This document shows positions 1 to 7,871 of a stretch of 64,000 bases of DNA, in pieces (the first letter of the stretch is position 1; every line of letters begins with the position of its first letter). The notes under the pieces were generated by a model. The model was not told the DNA's origin. It saw only the letters and a program-made list of their open reading frames with translations, and did not search any database. This DNA comes from Candidatus Cloacimonetes bacterium 4572_55. GTDB lineage: Bacteria; 4572-55. The translations under genes were made by a program, and so were the position numbers. The stretch covers positions 54,742-118,741 of the forward strand of contig NBMB01000004.1 in assembly GCA_002084765.1 (NCBI GenBank), given 5' to 3'.

Positions 1-40
1 GAACCCCCTTATTGAGTATTAAATTTTTAATAATGGAATA

Positions 41-83
41 AAAACAAAAAAGCCGCGAGTCCAAATTTGTCGGATTCGCGGCT
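41..83 (-). terminator. Rho-independent terminator, minus strand
   Basis: The arms 51-62 and 72-83 form a 12-bp stem with one G-T wobble and a 9-base loop. On the minus strand the stem is followed by a T-rich run (complement of 41-50), so it ends leftward transcription. The nearest leftward gene is the RRM protein ending at 546, so this is either the far end of its 3' region or the terminator of an unseen transcript. Confidence 0.7.
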
Positions 84-109
84 TGCTCTATAGATTGTTG
101 ATCTAAAGA

Positions 110-147
110 AAACAAAAAAGCCGCGAATCTGAAACGATCCCGCGGCT
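110..147 (-). terminator. Second, similar minus-strand terminator hairpin
   Basis: The arms AGCCGCG (119-125) and CGCGGCT (141-147) pair, with a partly paired interior. The complement of 110-118 gives a T-rich tail on the minus strand. The outer stem is the same as in the hairpin at 51-83, so the two form a tandem terminator pair, probably produced by duplication. Confidence 0.65.
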
Positions 148-545
148 CTTTGGAAAATGTGCTACAAATACAAATATATTTTTAGCTGTCACCTCCTCCC
201 ACAGGACACGCCTCACCGTGCCAAATCTTTTGATAATCCGAAAGGACACATTCATCAACCCAGATAAACAAATTGATTGAGAGTCGCATCAAAATACTCC
301 AGTGGTAGAAAGTCAGTTTCTTCTAAATTTCCAACTTAACAGATACGCCGCCTGAGAAAATGATGAACTTTCTCAGATCGGCTTCGAACGGCTTGTTAGG
401 AAAAATTTTTATGATCATCGTTACTCCGATAACACGGAACAAATTTCCTAACTTGTTTTATGTTATTGCCTTACATAGGCTACACATAACAGAATTCAAG
501 GTGGTAGTTTTGTCTTTTAACGGAGTGTGCAGTGAATACGGATGA
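148..545. other. Non-coding stretch with an inverted repeat
   Basis: I see no convincing gene here. A plus-strand frame at 360-545 has no ribosome-binding site or recognisable family. GTTAGGAAA near 395-404 is the inverse of TTTCCTAAC near 445-455, so the region can fold. It may be the long 3' untranslated region of the RRM protein gene that ends at 546, leading to the terminator pair at 41-147. Confidence 0.35.
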
Positions 546-842
546 TTAATAACGACGACCGCCGCCGTATCCTCCTCCTCTACCGCCGCCACGATTTTCT
601 GTGCGGGGGCGAGCCTCATTCACGTTAAGGGCTCTTCCTTTCAGCTCTCTGCCATTCAGACCGTCGATTACAGCCTGTCCCTCAGATTTAGAGCTCATCT
701 CTACGAATCCAAATCCTTTTGATTGACCACTATACTTGTCTTTGATAATGGTAATGGACTCAATCTGTCCAAATTCTTCTATAGCCGACCGCAGATCTTC
801 TTCGGTGACTTCATAAGACAAATTTCCCATATAGATATTCAT
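546..842 (-). CDS. RRM-type single-domain RNA-binding protein
   Basis: A 98-residue protein with one RNA recognition motif. RNP2 is seen as IYMGNL near residue 3 and RNP1 as KGFGFVEM near residue 40. The tail is rich in glycine and arginine (GGGRGGGYGGGRRY). This is the layout of the small bacterial and cyanobacterial glycine-rich RNA-binding proteins, which are often cold-responsive and act in the cytoplasm on mRNA. The start is placed at the ATG at 842 because AGAAGGAG lies just upstream; an in-frame ATG 39 bases further up has no such site. The gene stands alone. Its RNA target cannot be read from the sequence. Confidence 0.92.
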   Translation of the reverse strand: MNIYMGNLSYEVTEEDLRSAIEEFGQIESITIIKDKYSGQSKGFGFVEMSSKSEGQAVIDGLNGRELKGRALNVNEARPRTENRGGGRGGGYGGGRRY

Positions 843-956
843 TACTAATCTCCTTCTAAACAATAAAGTGTAAATCTCCAAATAGCCTACTGTAAAAATT
901 CAACGCCTGCCAAAATAAAAACGACAGTCGCTGAGGTGTTTTGTTTTGGATGGCAT

Positions 957-1523
957 CTATCTAAAGTATCTTTTTAAAAGACCTTCAAATGCTTTTCCGT
1001 GACGCGCTTCATCTTTGCACATTTCATGGACAGTGTCATGAATGGCGTCATACCCAAGTTCTTTTGCTCTTGTTGCAAGAATTTTTTTTCCTTTGCAGGC
1101 ACCGTTTTCTGCGGCAACTCTTGCTTTCAAATTCTCTTTGGTGTCTGCAACGACCACCTCTCCAAGCAGTTCCGCAAATTTTGCGGCATGCTCCGCCTCT
1201 TCAAAAGCGATCCTTTTGTATGCCTCGGCTACTTCCGGATACCCTTCTCTATCTGCATGGCGGCTCATAGCGAGATACATTCCCACTTCTGTACATTCAC
1301 CTGTAAAGTGTGCTCTCAAACCTTCAAGGACTTCCTTATCGACGTCTTTCGCGACTCCTATTCTGTGCTCGTCCGCCCAGGTTAATCCCTCATTACCTTG
1401 CTCAGTAAACTTATCCGCAGTCGCTCTACATTGCGGGCACTCCTCTGGGGGAGCGTCGCCTTCATGAACGTAACCACAAACTGAACATATATATTTTTTC
1501 AATTTCAACTCTCCGTTTCTCAT
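957..1523 (-). CDS. Rubredoxin-rubrerythrin fusion (reverse-rubrerythrin type peroxidase)
   Basis: About 188 residues. The N-terminus is a rubredoxin-like knuckle ([10 protein letters not shown] ... CPQC). The rest is a rubrerythrin four-helix diiron domain with the expected carboxylates in [21 protein letters not shown] and [11 protein letters not shown]. Proteins with rubredoxin first are the reverse rubrerythrins, which reduce hydrogen peroxide using electrons from NADH through rubredoxin. This suggests an anaerobe or microaerophile defending against peroxide. The start is uncertain: ATG at 1523, GTG at 1529, or TTG at 1502, the last having GGAG 8 bases upstream. The upstream 200 bases are very A/T-rich and carry no promoter I can defend. 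Confidence 0.9.
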   Translation of the reverse strand: MRNGELKLKKYICSVCGYVHEGDAPPEECPQCRATADKFTEQGNEGLTWADEHRIGVAKDVDKEVLEGLRAHFTGECTEVGMYLAMSRHADREGYPEVAEAYKRIAFEEAEHAAKFAELLGEVVVADTKENLKARVAAENGACKGKKILATRAKELGYDAIHDTVHEMCKDEARHGKAFEGLLKRYFR

Positions 1524-1752
1524 TATCACTCGTTACATTTCCAGCTAAAATAAATATCGAAAATTTATTTTCCAATTTTCACATGGAAATTTAAGATATG
1601 TTTTTTAACGTGATATGCAAGGAAAATTTTCACTAAAAGTTGTATGATATGTTTTTTTTTTTAAATATCACATCCAGATAGTGTTTGAATAGCCTCACGG
1701 GGCCGACTTATTGTCGCCCCACTGTTCCTCCCGATGAGAACCGGCGGGCAGT

Positions 1753-2352
1753 TTAGGGCGTTTCCGAGTGAAACGCAGCATTCAAGTGGCTCTTAAATCG
1801 TTTGAGATCATTTTCCACATCTGCATTTTTGAGAACATCGTAGCAAGAAAATGTCGGCAATGGCTCCATCCCAAAAAATTGATAATTTTTATGCAGCCAC
1901 ATAAATACGCCGTCAACTCCTTTTCCCTCAAAGAACTGGTTAGAGGCTTCAAAGGCTTCAAGCGGCGCATTCCATGTCGTGGAAATCATATATTTTTTTC
2001 CCTGCATGAGTCCGCCCGACCCATATTTCTTGCTTAAATCCGAGCGAGTTCGACCATCATCTTTACAAAGTACTTGTCCAATACCCGTGGTATGCACCTC
2101 GTCAATGTATTTCTTAAAAAGATAAGGCACACTCATCCAATATACTGGCGTTTGCACAAACACCACATCCGTCCATTTGTATTTATCCAGTTCTTCCGCG
2201 ATATCGTAACCGTTTTGCACAATAGTCGTTTTGACCTCGTATCCCATGCCGTTAAGCACCTCTTTGGCGACGTCAATAAGAGTTTGGTTGAGTTTACCTT
2301 CAGCAAAGCCTTCATAAAGCTGATGCGCGCTGATCAAAAGTACCTTTTTCAC
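1753..2352 (-). CDS. mdaB: NAD(P)H-dependent flavodoxin-fold oxidoreductase, MdaB family
   Basis: A 199-residue flavodoxin-like protein. The N-terminal strand and phosphate loop (VLLISAHQLYEGFAEGKLN) and the family blocks PVYWMSVPYLFKKYID, DGRTRSDLSKKYGSGGLMQG, STTWNAPLEAFEA and FFGMEPLPTF follow the MdaB/quinone reductase pattern closely. Such enzymes bind FMN or FAD and carry out two-electron reduction of quinones in the cytoplasm, protecting against redox cycling. The length is normal for the family. It sits in a short minus-strand series with the rubrerythrin, which fits an oxidative-stress role, but the 223-base gap between them suggests separate transcription. Confidence 0.88.
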   Translation of the reverse strand: MKKVLLISAHQLYEGFAEGKLNQTLIDVAKEVLNGMGYEVKTTIVQNGYDIAEELDKYKWTDVVFVQTPVYWMSVPYLFKKYIDEVHTTGIGQVLCKDDGRTRSDLSKKYGSGGLMQGKKYMISTTWNAPLEAFEASNQFFEGKGVDGVFMWLHKNYQFFGMEPLPTFSCYDVLKNADVENDLKRFKSHLNAAFHSETP

Positions 2353-2408
2353 AACAAAACATCTCCAATTTAGCTAATAAATTTCGTAGCGATTAAGTTC
2401 ATAAAAAG

Positions 2409-3560
2409 TTAGACAGTGCATATCCGAGATAGCCATCCTTCAAGTCTTGCCCCAAGCATTGTGTAAGAAAAGCAGGTTTCCGCCCTTACTCGACCCGTTT
2501 TAGCCATGTCCATACGCTGCGTGTGTTTTTGCAAGAGCGTCCGAGTCGCGCGTCCCAACTCTGCGGGATTCCGATTCGTCAACACCCCAGTTTCCGGGGT
2601 CACAATTGAAGATACGCCGCCGCCTTGATACGCAACAGTCGGGGTTCCGCCCGAGAGACCTTCCACATAGATGATTCCAAAATGTTCTTTTTTTTCTGGA
2701 GCGGCAATCAGCAAGGTGGCCGCGTTAATGAGTTTTGCCTTGTCCTCAGCCGAGACAAAGCCAAGAAAATGTCCACGCTGCCCCAATTTTGATTCCAACT
2801 CCTCTCGTAGTTCACCGTCTCCAATAAAAATTGTGGGAGCAAAGTCAGCGTAGTGAACCGATGCGGCAACCACATTCTGCGGACCTTTTGCATGAGTCAG
2901 CGCGCCGGGACAGATCGCGTATGTATCCGGCAAGTCGTATTTTTGTAAAATTCCATCTATATTATTGGGATGAAACTCCTCCAAATCCACGCCGCAAGGT
3001 AAGACAATGAAACGACCTAAGGGAATATCAATAAGTTTCCGCACAAGATCGTCCCTCACATAGTCTGTTGTGACAATAATTCCGTTTGCGTTTTCAACAG
3101 CCGACTGGATCATTCTCCAAACTTGGTCATCATATAGCCCATGATGCCTCGGCTCAATTCCGGTGCCATGAAGAAATAACACGTACGGTGTGGCGTGACG
3201 CTTGGCAACATGATACGTAGCGATCGCGCTGATATTCGCGTGATGACCAATTATGATGTCTACATCCTGAATAATGGACTCCAGAGTGCTTTCATAAGCC
3301 GGTAAATACGCGGAAACTTCCTCGTATGTCATCGCGGATACAGCCTGCTGACTTTGACCAGCGGAAGGCAGATATTCATGAACTGGCATGATTCCATTGT
3401 AGATTTCTACGTCTATATTATGAGCTCCCGCAACGCCCGCCCCAATTTTTGGATGCATAAGATGAACCTGATGACCCTGATCGATGAGATAGCGCGCCTG
3501 TTGCCGAGCCACCTCGCCGCTTCCTCGTCCTTGATTGAGCAAAAGTATCGCAACGTGCAT
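2409..3560 (-). CDS. Glycosyltransferase, GT4-like (GT-B fold)
   Basis: About 383 residues with the GT-B layout. The N-terminal domain begins HVAILLLNQGRGSGEVARQ, where the glycine-rich loop binds the acceptor. The C-terminal domain has CPGALTHAKG and a nucleotide-sugar block near residue 295 (EKKEHFGIIYVEGLSGGTP), in which E-x7-E is the GT4 signature. The sugar and acceptor cannot be predicted. The start is the ATG at 3560, nine bases after AAGGAG; the GTG at 3564-3566 is too close to that site. There are no other polysaccharide genes next to it. Confidence 0.85.
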   Translation of the reverse strand: MHVAILLLNQGRGSGEVARQQARYLIDQGHQVHLMHPKIGAGVAGAHNIDVEIYNGIMPVHEYLPSAGQSQQAVSAMTYEEVSAYLPAYESTLESIIQDVDIIIGHHANISAIATYHVAKRHATPYVLFLHGTGIEPRHHGLYDDQVWRMIQSAVENANGIIVTTDYVRDDLVRKLIDIPLGRFIVLPCGVDLEEFHPNNIDGILQKYDLPDTYAICPGALTHAKGPQNVVAASVHYADFAPTIFIGDGELREELESKLGQRGHFLGFVSAEDKAKLINAATLLIAAPEKKEHFGIIYVEGLSGGTPTVAYQGGGVSSIVTPETGVLTNRNPAELGRATRTLLQKHTQRMDMAKTGRVRAETCFSYTMLGARLEGWLSRICTV

Positions 3561-3753
3561 AATCACCCACTCCTTAGATATTGGTTAATTATTCAAAATT
3601 ATTTAGCCGCTAATGCACACGAACGCACTATAATATTAGTTATGGTCGGAATTTAATCTTTTATATCGGACGCCGACCGATCTGACGTGCTGTAAGCGTT
3701 GTTTTTGGGAATACATGCCAGGTCGTTCGAGTTAATAAAGCCGGAAAGAGACG

Positions 3754-4110
3754 TCAACTACCGTATTGGCGCTCTTTTTCCAGATATTCCACCAGGAGTC
3801 GATACACGTTTTGGCGAGTTCGCGTCCCTTCCGCAGCCTGCAATGCAGAGATAATGAATGGCGGAAAAAAATCAACAAACGCGTCTAAAGCCTCGCTGAG
3901 CGGAGTCAGCCCCTCATACGCATCCCTGTCCTTATTTTCCAAAATCCACATACTGATCGCCTGAAGAAGATTGGGGTCGTCTGTGGTCTCAAACGCCTTT
4001 TCCACACAAGAAAAAAGTGGCGCTCCCAAATCAACCATAACAGCGACCTTTGTCCAAAATAATATCTGTGTTTGTATCGGTTTATTTATCTTATCTGCTT
4101 TTTTTGCCAT
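3754..4110 (-). CDS. Small protein resembling one GspF/PilC (T2SSF) domain without membrane helices
   Basis: About 118 residues. The order of blocks, LFWTKVAVMVDLGAPL, then AFETTDDPNLLQAI, then GLTPLSEALDAFVDFFPPF, then ISALQAAEGT, matches the cytoplasmic T2SSF fold of the GspF/PilC inner-membrane platform protein. The glycine-plus-SEAL motif and the following FFPP are the most telling part. A normal GspF has two such domains and three membrane helices; here there is one domain and no helix, so it may be a soluble partner or a relic. The start is the ATG after GAGGGAGC. The family assignment is by eye and moderate. Confidence 0.5.
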   Translation of the reverse strand: MAKKADKINKPIQTQILFWTKVAVMVDLGAPLFSCVEKAFETTDDPNLLQAISMWILENKDRDAYEGLTPLSEALDAFVDFFPPFIISALQAAEGTRTRQNVYRLLVEYLEKERQYGS

Positions 4111-4591
4111 AGCTCCCTCTCTATATATCATAGTTCTCTAAGAGTATGTATCCGTATAATACAGTCATTAAAGATATGCGCTGCCCAATGTTTTGCAAGC
4201 GGAAAATATCGATTTCCTATTGGTATCCAGTTTTTTTTGACTTTGGTTTGACTTTGGTTTGACTTTGGATTGAAGATAAAAAAGCGCGATCTTTCGATAA
4301 ATTCAGCATCCTGTGCATATTTTTCTATTGAATCTCTTCTTTCTCGTTGACACTTTTTACTAAAAAAGTTATACTCAGAGATCACAACTCTCTTCTCTCG
4401 CGGTCTTGTTCACTGAAAAGAAAAAGATAGCGAAATTCTACGGAACATTATATCTTTATGGAAGTTTTAAGCGCGCTGATCTTCATTAAAGAATTCGTTT
4501 TCATGCGCGGTTCTGCAATTATTGAAAACGGGCTGGATTTAATGAGCAATTATAATAAAATGGAAAAGATTACTTTTAATTTTTAAAAAAT
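4111..4591. other. Intergenic region with a short tandem repeat
   Basis: This divergent region separates the minus-strand gene ending its 5' side at 4110 from bamD. At 4237-4269 an 11-base unit (TTGACTTTGGT) is repeated three times. A minus-strand frame across 4128-4385 reads through this repeat and has no recognisable family, so I do not call it a gene. TATAAT occurs at 4551-4556, but no good -35 box lies at the right distance. A bamD promoter is expected here. Confidence 0.4.
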
Positions 4592-5392
4592 ATGTTTAGA
4601 TATTCTGATTTATATCAAAAACTACGTGGGATGCGACGCTTCATGAAACTCATGGTGTTTCTCCCGCTGATATTCTCTCTAAGCTGCGTGAGCGATTCTA
4701 GGCAGAAGTACTTATCGCCTGCGGATCTTTTATCCAAAGCGCAGATAAAATTGGAGAAAAATAAGACTGACGACGCTATTTTACTTTTGGAGCAATTGAT
4801 ATACAACTATCCAGGTTATGAAGAGAGAGAGTTGGCAGGCTACTTGATTGTCAAAGCCTATTACGAGAATAAAGATCACGTTATGACCCTTGCCGAAGGT
4901 CGAGATTATGTCCGGGATTATCCCTCAAACGAATTGGCTGACCATGTTCAATACATGCTTGCAGACGCTTTATATCGGCAATCCCCTGGATACGCGCTGG
5001 ATCAATCGACTACCAGAGACGCAGTCGTTGAGTTTCAGACCTTGATACAGCTATACCCGGAGAGCGAATGGATTCCAAAAGTCGAGGAGAAGCTGGCAAA
5101 GTGTATTGACAAATTGGCAAAAAAAGAATACCTAAACGGCACATTTTATAAGAGGATGGGTATGTATGCGCCGTCTGAGGTCTATTTTAAGACGGTCATT
5201 GCCGCGTATCCAGACAGCGAATGGGCGGATGATTCCTTATTCGCTTTGGGTGAAGCCTATATGAAACAAAAGGCTCTCGGCGATGCGTCGGACACTTTTA
5301 ATAAATTGACCCGCGCATATCCGGATAGCAAATGGACGAGTCAAGCAGAAGAGTATTTGGCTGATATTGAAAACTGGAATGCGAAAGATTAA
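4592..5392 (+). CDS. bamD: BamD-like outer-membrane assembly lipoprotein
   Basis: About 266 residues. A hydrophobic signal sequence ends in a lipobox (IFSLSC, cysteine near residue 32), followed by five TPR-like repeats such as DAILLLEQLIYNYPGYEERE and SEVYFKTVIAAYPDSEWADD. This is the layout of BamD (YfiO), the essential lipoprotein that works with BamA to insert beta-barrel proteins in the outer membrane. The exact start is unclear: ATGs at 4592, 4631 and 4643 all keep the lipobox and none has a strong ribosome-binding site. A membrane-bound TPR protein follows 21 bases later, which suggests joint expression. Confidence 0.82.
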   Translation: MFRYSDLYQKLRGMRRFMKLMVFLPLIFSLSCVSDSRQKYLSPADLLSKAQIKLEKNKTDDAILLLEQLIYNYPGYEERELAGYLIVKAYYENKDHVMTLAEGRDYVRDYPSNELADHVQYMLADALYRQSPGYALDQSTTRDAVVEFQTLIQLYPESEWIPKVEEKLAKCIDKLAKKEYLNGTFYKRMGMYAPSEVYFKTVIAAYPDSEWADDSLFALGEAYMKQKALGDASDTFNKLTRAYPDSKWTSQAEEYLADIENWNAKD

Positions 5393-5413
5393 ATAACGTG
5401 TGAGGAGGTGAAC

Positions 5414-6100
5414 TTGAGGAAAAAGGTCAAAATTACAAAGCGGCAATTAAAAGAGGATGAATTGCTTCAAGCGGTGATGACGTCAACCGCGTTTTTAAAA
5501 GAATATTGGCAAAAAATCGCTATCGGTGTCTGTATTATTGTGGTTGCCGCTGGGATTTCTGCCTTTTATTTATCATTTCAAAAAAACAAACTCTCAGAAT
5601 CCGGAGTCCTCTATTCCCAAGCGCGACTCGCCTATCAAGACGGCAATCAAGAAGAGGCGATTACGTACTTTGAGCAGTTGGTCGATCAGTACGGCGGGAC
5701 TCAAAACGGGAAGGAAGGGCTGATGTTTTTGGGGAACATCTATTTTGAGAAGGACGAATTTGTTAGAGCGGTGGAAATGTACGAAAAGTGTAAGAAAAGC
5801 TTCTCAAAAGAGGACATTTTCTATATGTCCGCCCGGGAGGGCATTGCCGCCTGTTACGAAGGACAGAAGAAATACGACGAAGCCGCCAAAGAGTATGAGG
5901 CGATCGCCAATTCTTCAACCGATGAAAATGTCTCGATACGGAATTTGATGGCTGCCGCTGTCGCTTATCAAGAAGCGGGCGACGTCTCGCAGGCAAAAAA
6001 GCAGTATCAAAAAATTATTGATGAGTATCCGGAATCTCGGTTGCTGAAGACCGCAGAGAATAAGCTCAAGACACTTGAGCTTATTGCCAAAGGTAGTTAA
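5414..6100 (+). CDS. Membrane-anchored TPR protein (YfgM-like layout)
   Basis: About 228 residues. A positively charged N-terminal stretch is followed by one membrane helix (IAIGVCIIVVAAGISAFYL, near residue 37-55), and then by TPR units ending in the common YPES pattern. This is the layout of YfgM-type proteins that link the secretion channel to periplasmic chaperones, although many unrelated TPR proteins look similar. The start is the TTG at 5414, five bases after a perfect AGGAGG; the GTG at 5408 overlaps that site and is unlikely. The gene lies between bamD and ssb and is probably cotranscribed with bamD. Confidence 0.75.
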   Translation: MRKKVKITKRQLKEDELLQAVMTSTAFLKEYWQKIAIGVCIIVVAAGISAFYLSFQKNKLSESGVLYSQARLAYQDGNQEEAITYFEQLVDQYGGTQNGKEGLMFLGNIYFEKDEFVRAVEMYEKCKKSFSKEDIFYMSAREGIAACYEGQKKYDEAAKEYEAIANSSTDENVSIRNLMAAAVAYQEAGDVSQAKKQYQKIIDEYPESRLLKTAENKLKTLELIAKGS

Positions 6101-6138
6101 TTTTTCTATTTTTTTTGATTTAAAAAAAGGATTGAAAT

Positions 6139-6606
6139 ATGAGTCGAGGAGTAAATAAGGTTATATTGATTGGTTACTTAGGTCGAGACCCTGAATTGCG
6201 CTACACCTCTTCTGGAATAGCGGTTGCCACTCTTTCGTTGGCGACCAATAAATCATGGACGGATAAAGATGGAAATAAACAAACGCAGGCGGAATGGCAT
6301 AGCGTCGTTGTTTGGAGGAGGCTGGCGGAAGTTTGCGGACAATATTTGACAAAAGGCAGTCAGGTTTATATAGAGGGAAGGCTGCAGACTCGTTCCTGGG
6401 AAGACCAAAACGGAAACAAACGTTATATGACTGAGGTCGTGGCGCACGAGATGCAGATGCTCGGCGGAGCCTCTGGCGGCGGGATCGCAGGACCTCCCTT
6501 ACCTGATGAGCCGCCCCCCTATATGAGAGATGGTATTGAAAACGAGAGCGAAAACGAGACCAAGGTGGATAACAATGGCGGAACCGAAGATGATATTCCG
6601 TTCTAA
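6139..6606 (+). CDS. ssb: Single-stranded DNA-binding protein
   Basis: A 155-residue SSB. The OB fold starts [20 protein letters not shown] and contains the typical blocks [25 protein letters not shown] and [12 protein letters not shown] flexible acidic linker leads to the conserved tip DDIPF, which binds replication and repair proteins. It coats single-stranded DNA as a tetramer. The length and domains are normal. It lies between the bamD/TPR pair and the DUF1573 gene. Confidence 0.97.
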   Translation: MSRGVNKVILIGYLGRDPELRYTSSGIAVATLSLATNKSWTDKDGNKQTQAEWHSVVVWRRLAEVCGQYLTKGSQVYIEGRLQTRSWEDQNGNKRYMTEVVAHEMQMLGGASGGGIAGPPLPDEPPPYMRDGIENESENETKVDNNGGTEDDIPF

Positions 6607-6691
6607 TTATAAATGATTTTTGCCAAAAATTGGCAGGATTTATCACGTATATTTTCGTATTTAATTTAAGTTCAATGAGAGGAGGTGAACG

Positions 6692-7744
6692 ATGGTGAAG
6701 AAAATTTACCTGGCATTTGGAATTCTTTTGGCGTTATTCTCCAGCTCGGTTTATGCTGGTCCGGTCTTTGAGCCGATGAAGGGCGATACGCATGACTTCG
6801 GCACAATCTCACAAGGCGAGACAGTCGTGCACGCGTTTCCATTTCGGAACCCCGGCGATGATACGTTGCGGATTTTGAATGTCAAAGCCTCTTGAGGATG
6901 CACAGCCGTGCCCGGGTGGGCGCGTACCGTAGCTCCTGGAGAGGAAAGTCAAATTGAAGTCAAATTTAACACAAAAGGAAAGAGGAATCGGCAGACCAAG
7001 CGGATCACTGTTCGGACAGACGATCCAAACAATGAGCGATTCGTCTTTACTTTAACCGGTAATATTTTTGAGCCGATTTCAATCGCGCCGCCGTCTCTCA
7101 GCATTCGTTCAAAGCTGGGAGAAAGCGTGACCAAATCGATCAAGATAACGAATAATCTGGATCATCCGCTGACGTTGGGTCAGATCGAATACCCGGACGA
7201 AGACTCTCGAGAGAGGGTGGAGTTTCGTTTAGATAAAAATATAATCCAACCAAATGATTTCGCTGAGTTTACTGTGATATCGAACGGGAAAAAAGAAGGT
7301 CGATTGTATAAGACCTTTACTGTCCCGACTGATGAACCGAAGTATAAAACGTTATCGATTCGGGTAAATGTTTTTGTAGAGGGCGGAAAAATCGAATTCC
7401 CCACAGCACTTTCTTTCGGAAGATTTCTGATAGGAGAGGAGAAGACCCAAACCGTCCAAATTACGAATAATATGGATCATCCGGTGAGTTTTGGAGAGAT
7501 CACTTTTCCCGATGAAAAAATCAGAAGCGTAACGACGGGAAATTTGGATAAAAAATCGTTGGCAGTTGGCGAATCCGCGTCGTTATCCGTTACTCTGAAT
7601 CCCAAAGAAACGGGAGCTCTGAAGGGCGTGCTAACAATCCATACAGACGACGACAAGATGCCTCTGATTTCCATCCGTATGAATGCGCAAATCGATCCCG
7701 CTGTGGGTCCAAATGCGAATTCAAAAACGAATAGTGATCGATAG
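6692..7744 (+). CDS. DUF1573 (Ig-like) exported protein with in-frame TGA, probable selenoprotein
   Basis: One reading frame of about 350 residues interrupted only by a TGA at 6893-6895 (residue 68). It starts at an ATG after a strong GGAGGTGA site and has a signal peptide ending SSVYA. The first domain matches DUF1573: FGTISQGETVVHAFPFRNPG, then KAS-[TGA]-GCTAVPGWARTVAPGEES. In ordinary members this motif reads SCGCT, so TGA replaces the first cysteine exactly. A GC-rich hairpin starts 12 bases after the TGA. Two further Ig-like repeats follow (KITNNLDHPLTLG and QITNNMDHPVSFG). Nearby genes use TGA as a normal stop, so selenocysteine is the best reading; a nonsense mutation remains possible. 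It would act in the periplasm or at the surface, perhaps in thiol-redox chemistry. Confidence 0.8.
6893..6924 (+). promoter_or_regulatory. Candidate bacterial SECIS hairpin behind the TGA codon
   Basis: The TGA is followed by arms 6907-6913 and 6918-6924, a stem of seven pairs including one U-G, closed by a GGGU loop at 6914-6917. The loop begins 19 bases after the TGA and its first two bases are G. A G in the first two loop positions and a loop 16 to 37 bases after the codon are the usual features recognised by SelB. The fold was done by hand. Confidence 0.6.
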
Positions 7745-7780
7745 ATAATCGCAACAATTGACAATTATCAACTCATATCG

Positions 7781-7850
7781 AACCCTAAGGGTCTTATGAT
7801 TGTAACAACCTAAAATTTATTTTGTTACAGACAGACCTTTAGGGTTTTTT
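7781..7850 (+). terminator. Long nested Rho-independent terminator
   Basis: The arms 7781-7794 and 7833-7846 pair over 14 positions with one wobble, and a run of Ts follows to 7850. Inside, 7801-7808 and 7822-7829 form a second 8-bp stem. It closes the transcript ending with the DUF1573 gene. A shorter A-run on the left arm makes two-way action unlikely. Confidence 0.85.
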
Positions 7851-7871
7851 GCTAGTAACGGTTTGCTATTT

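Noticed and set aside
360-545. A 61-codon plus-strand frame near the window start
   Set aside because: No ribosome-binding site, unlike any family, and it spans an inverted repeat; probably untranslated.
4128-4385. An 85-codon minus-strand frame
   Set aside because: It reads through an 11-base tandem repeat and has no family or ribosome-binding site.
6692-6895. A separate 67-residue protein ending at the TGA
   Set aside because: Conserved DUF1573 sequence continues in the same frame straight after the TGA, so the two halves are one gene.
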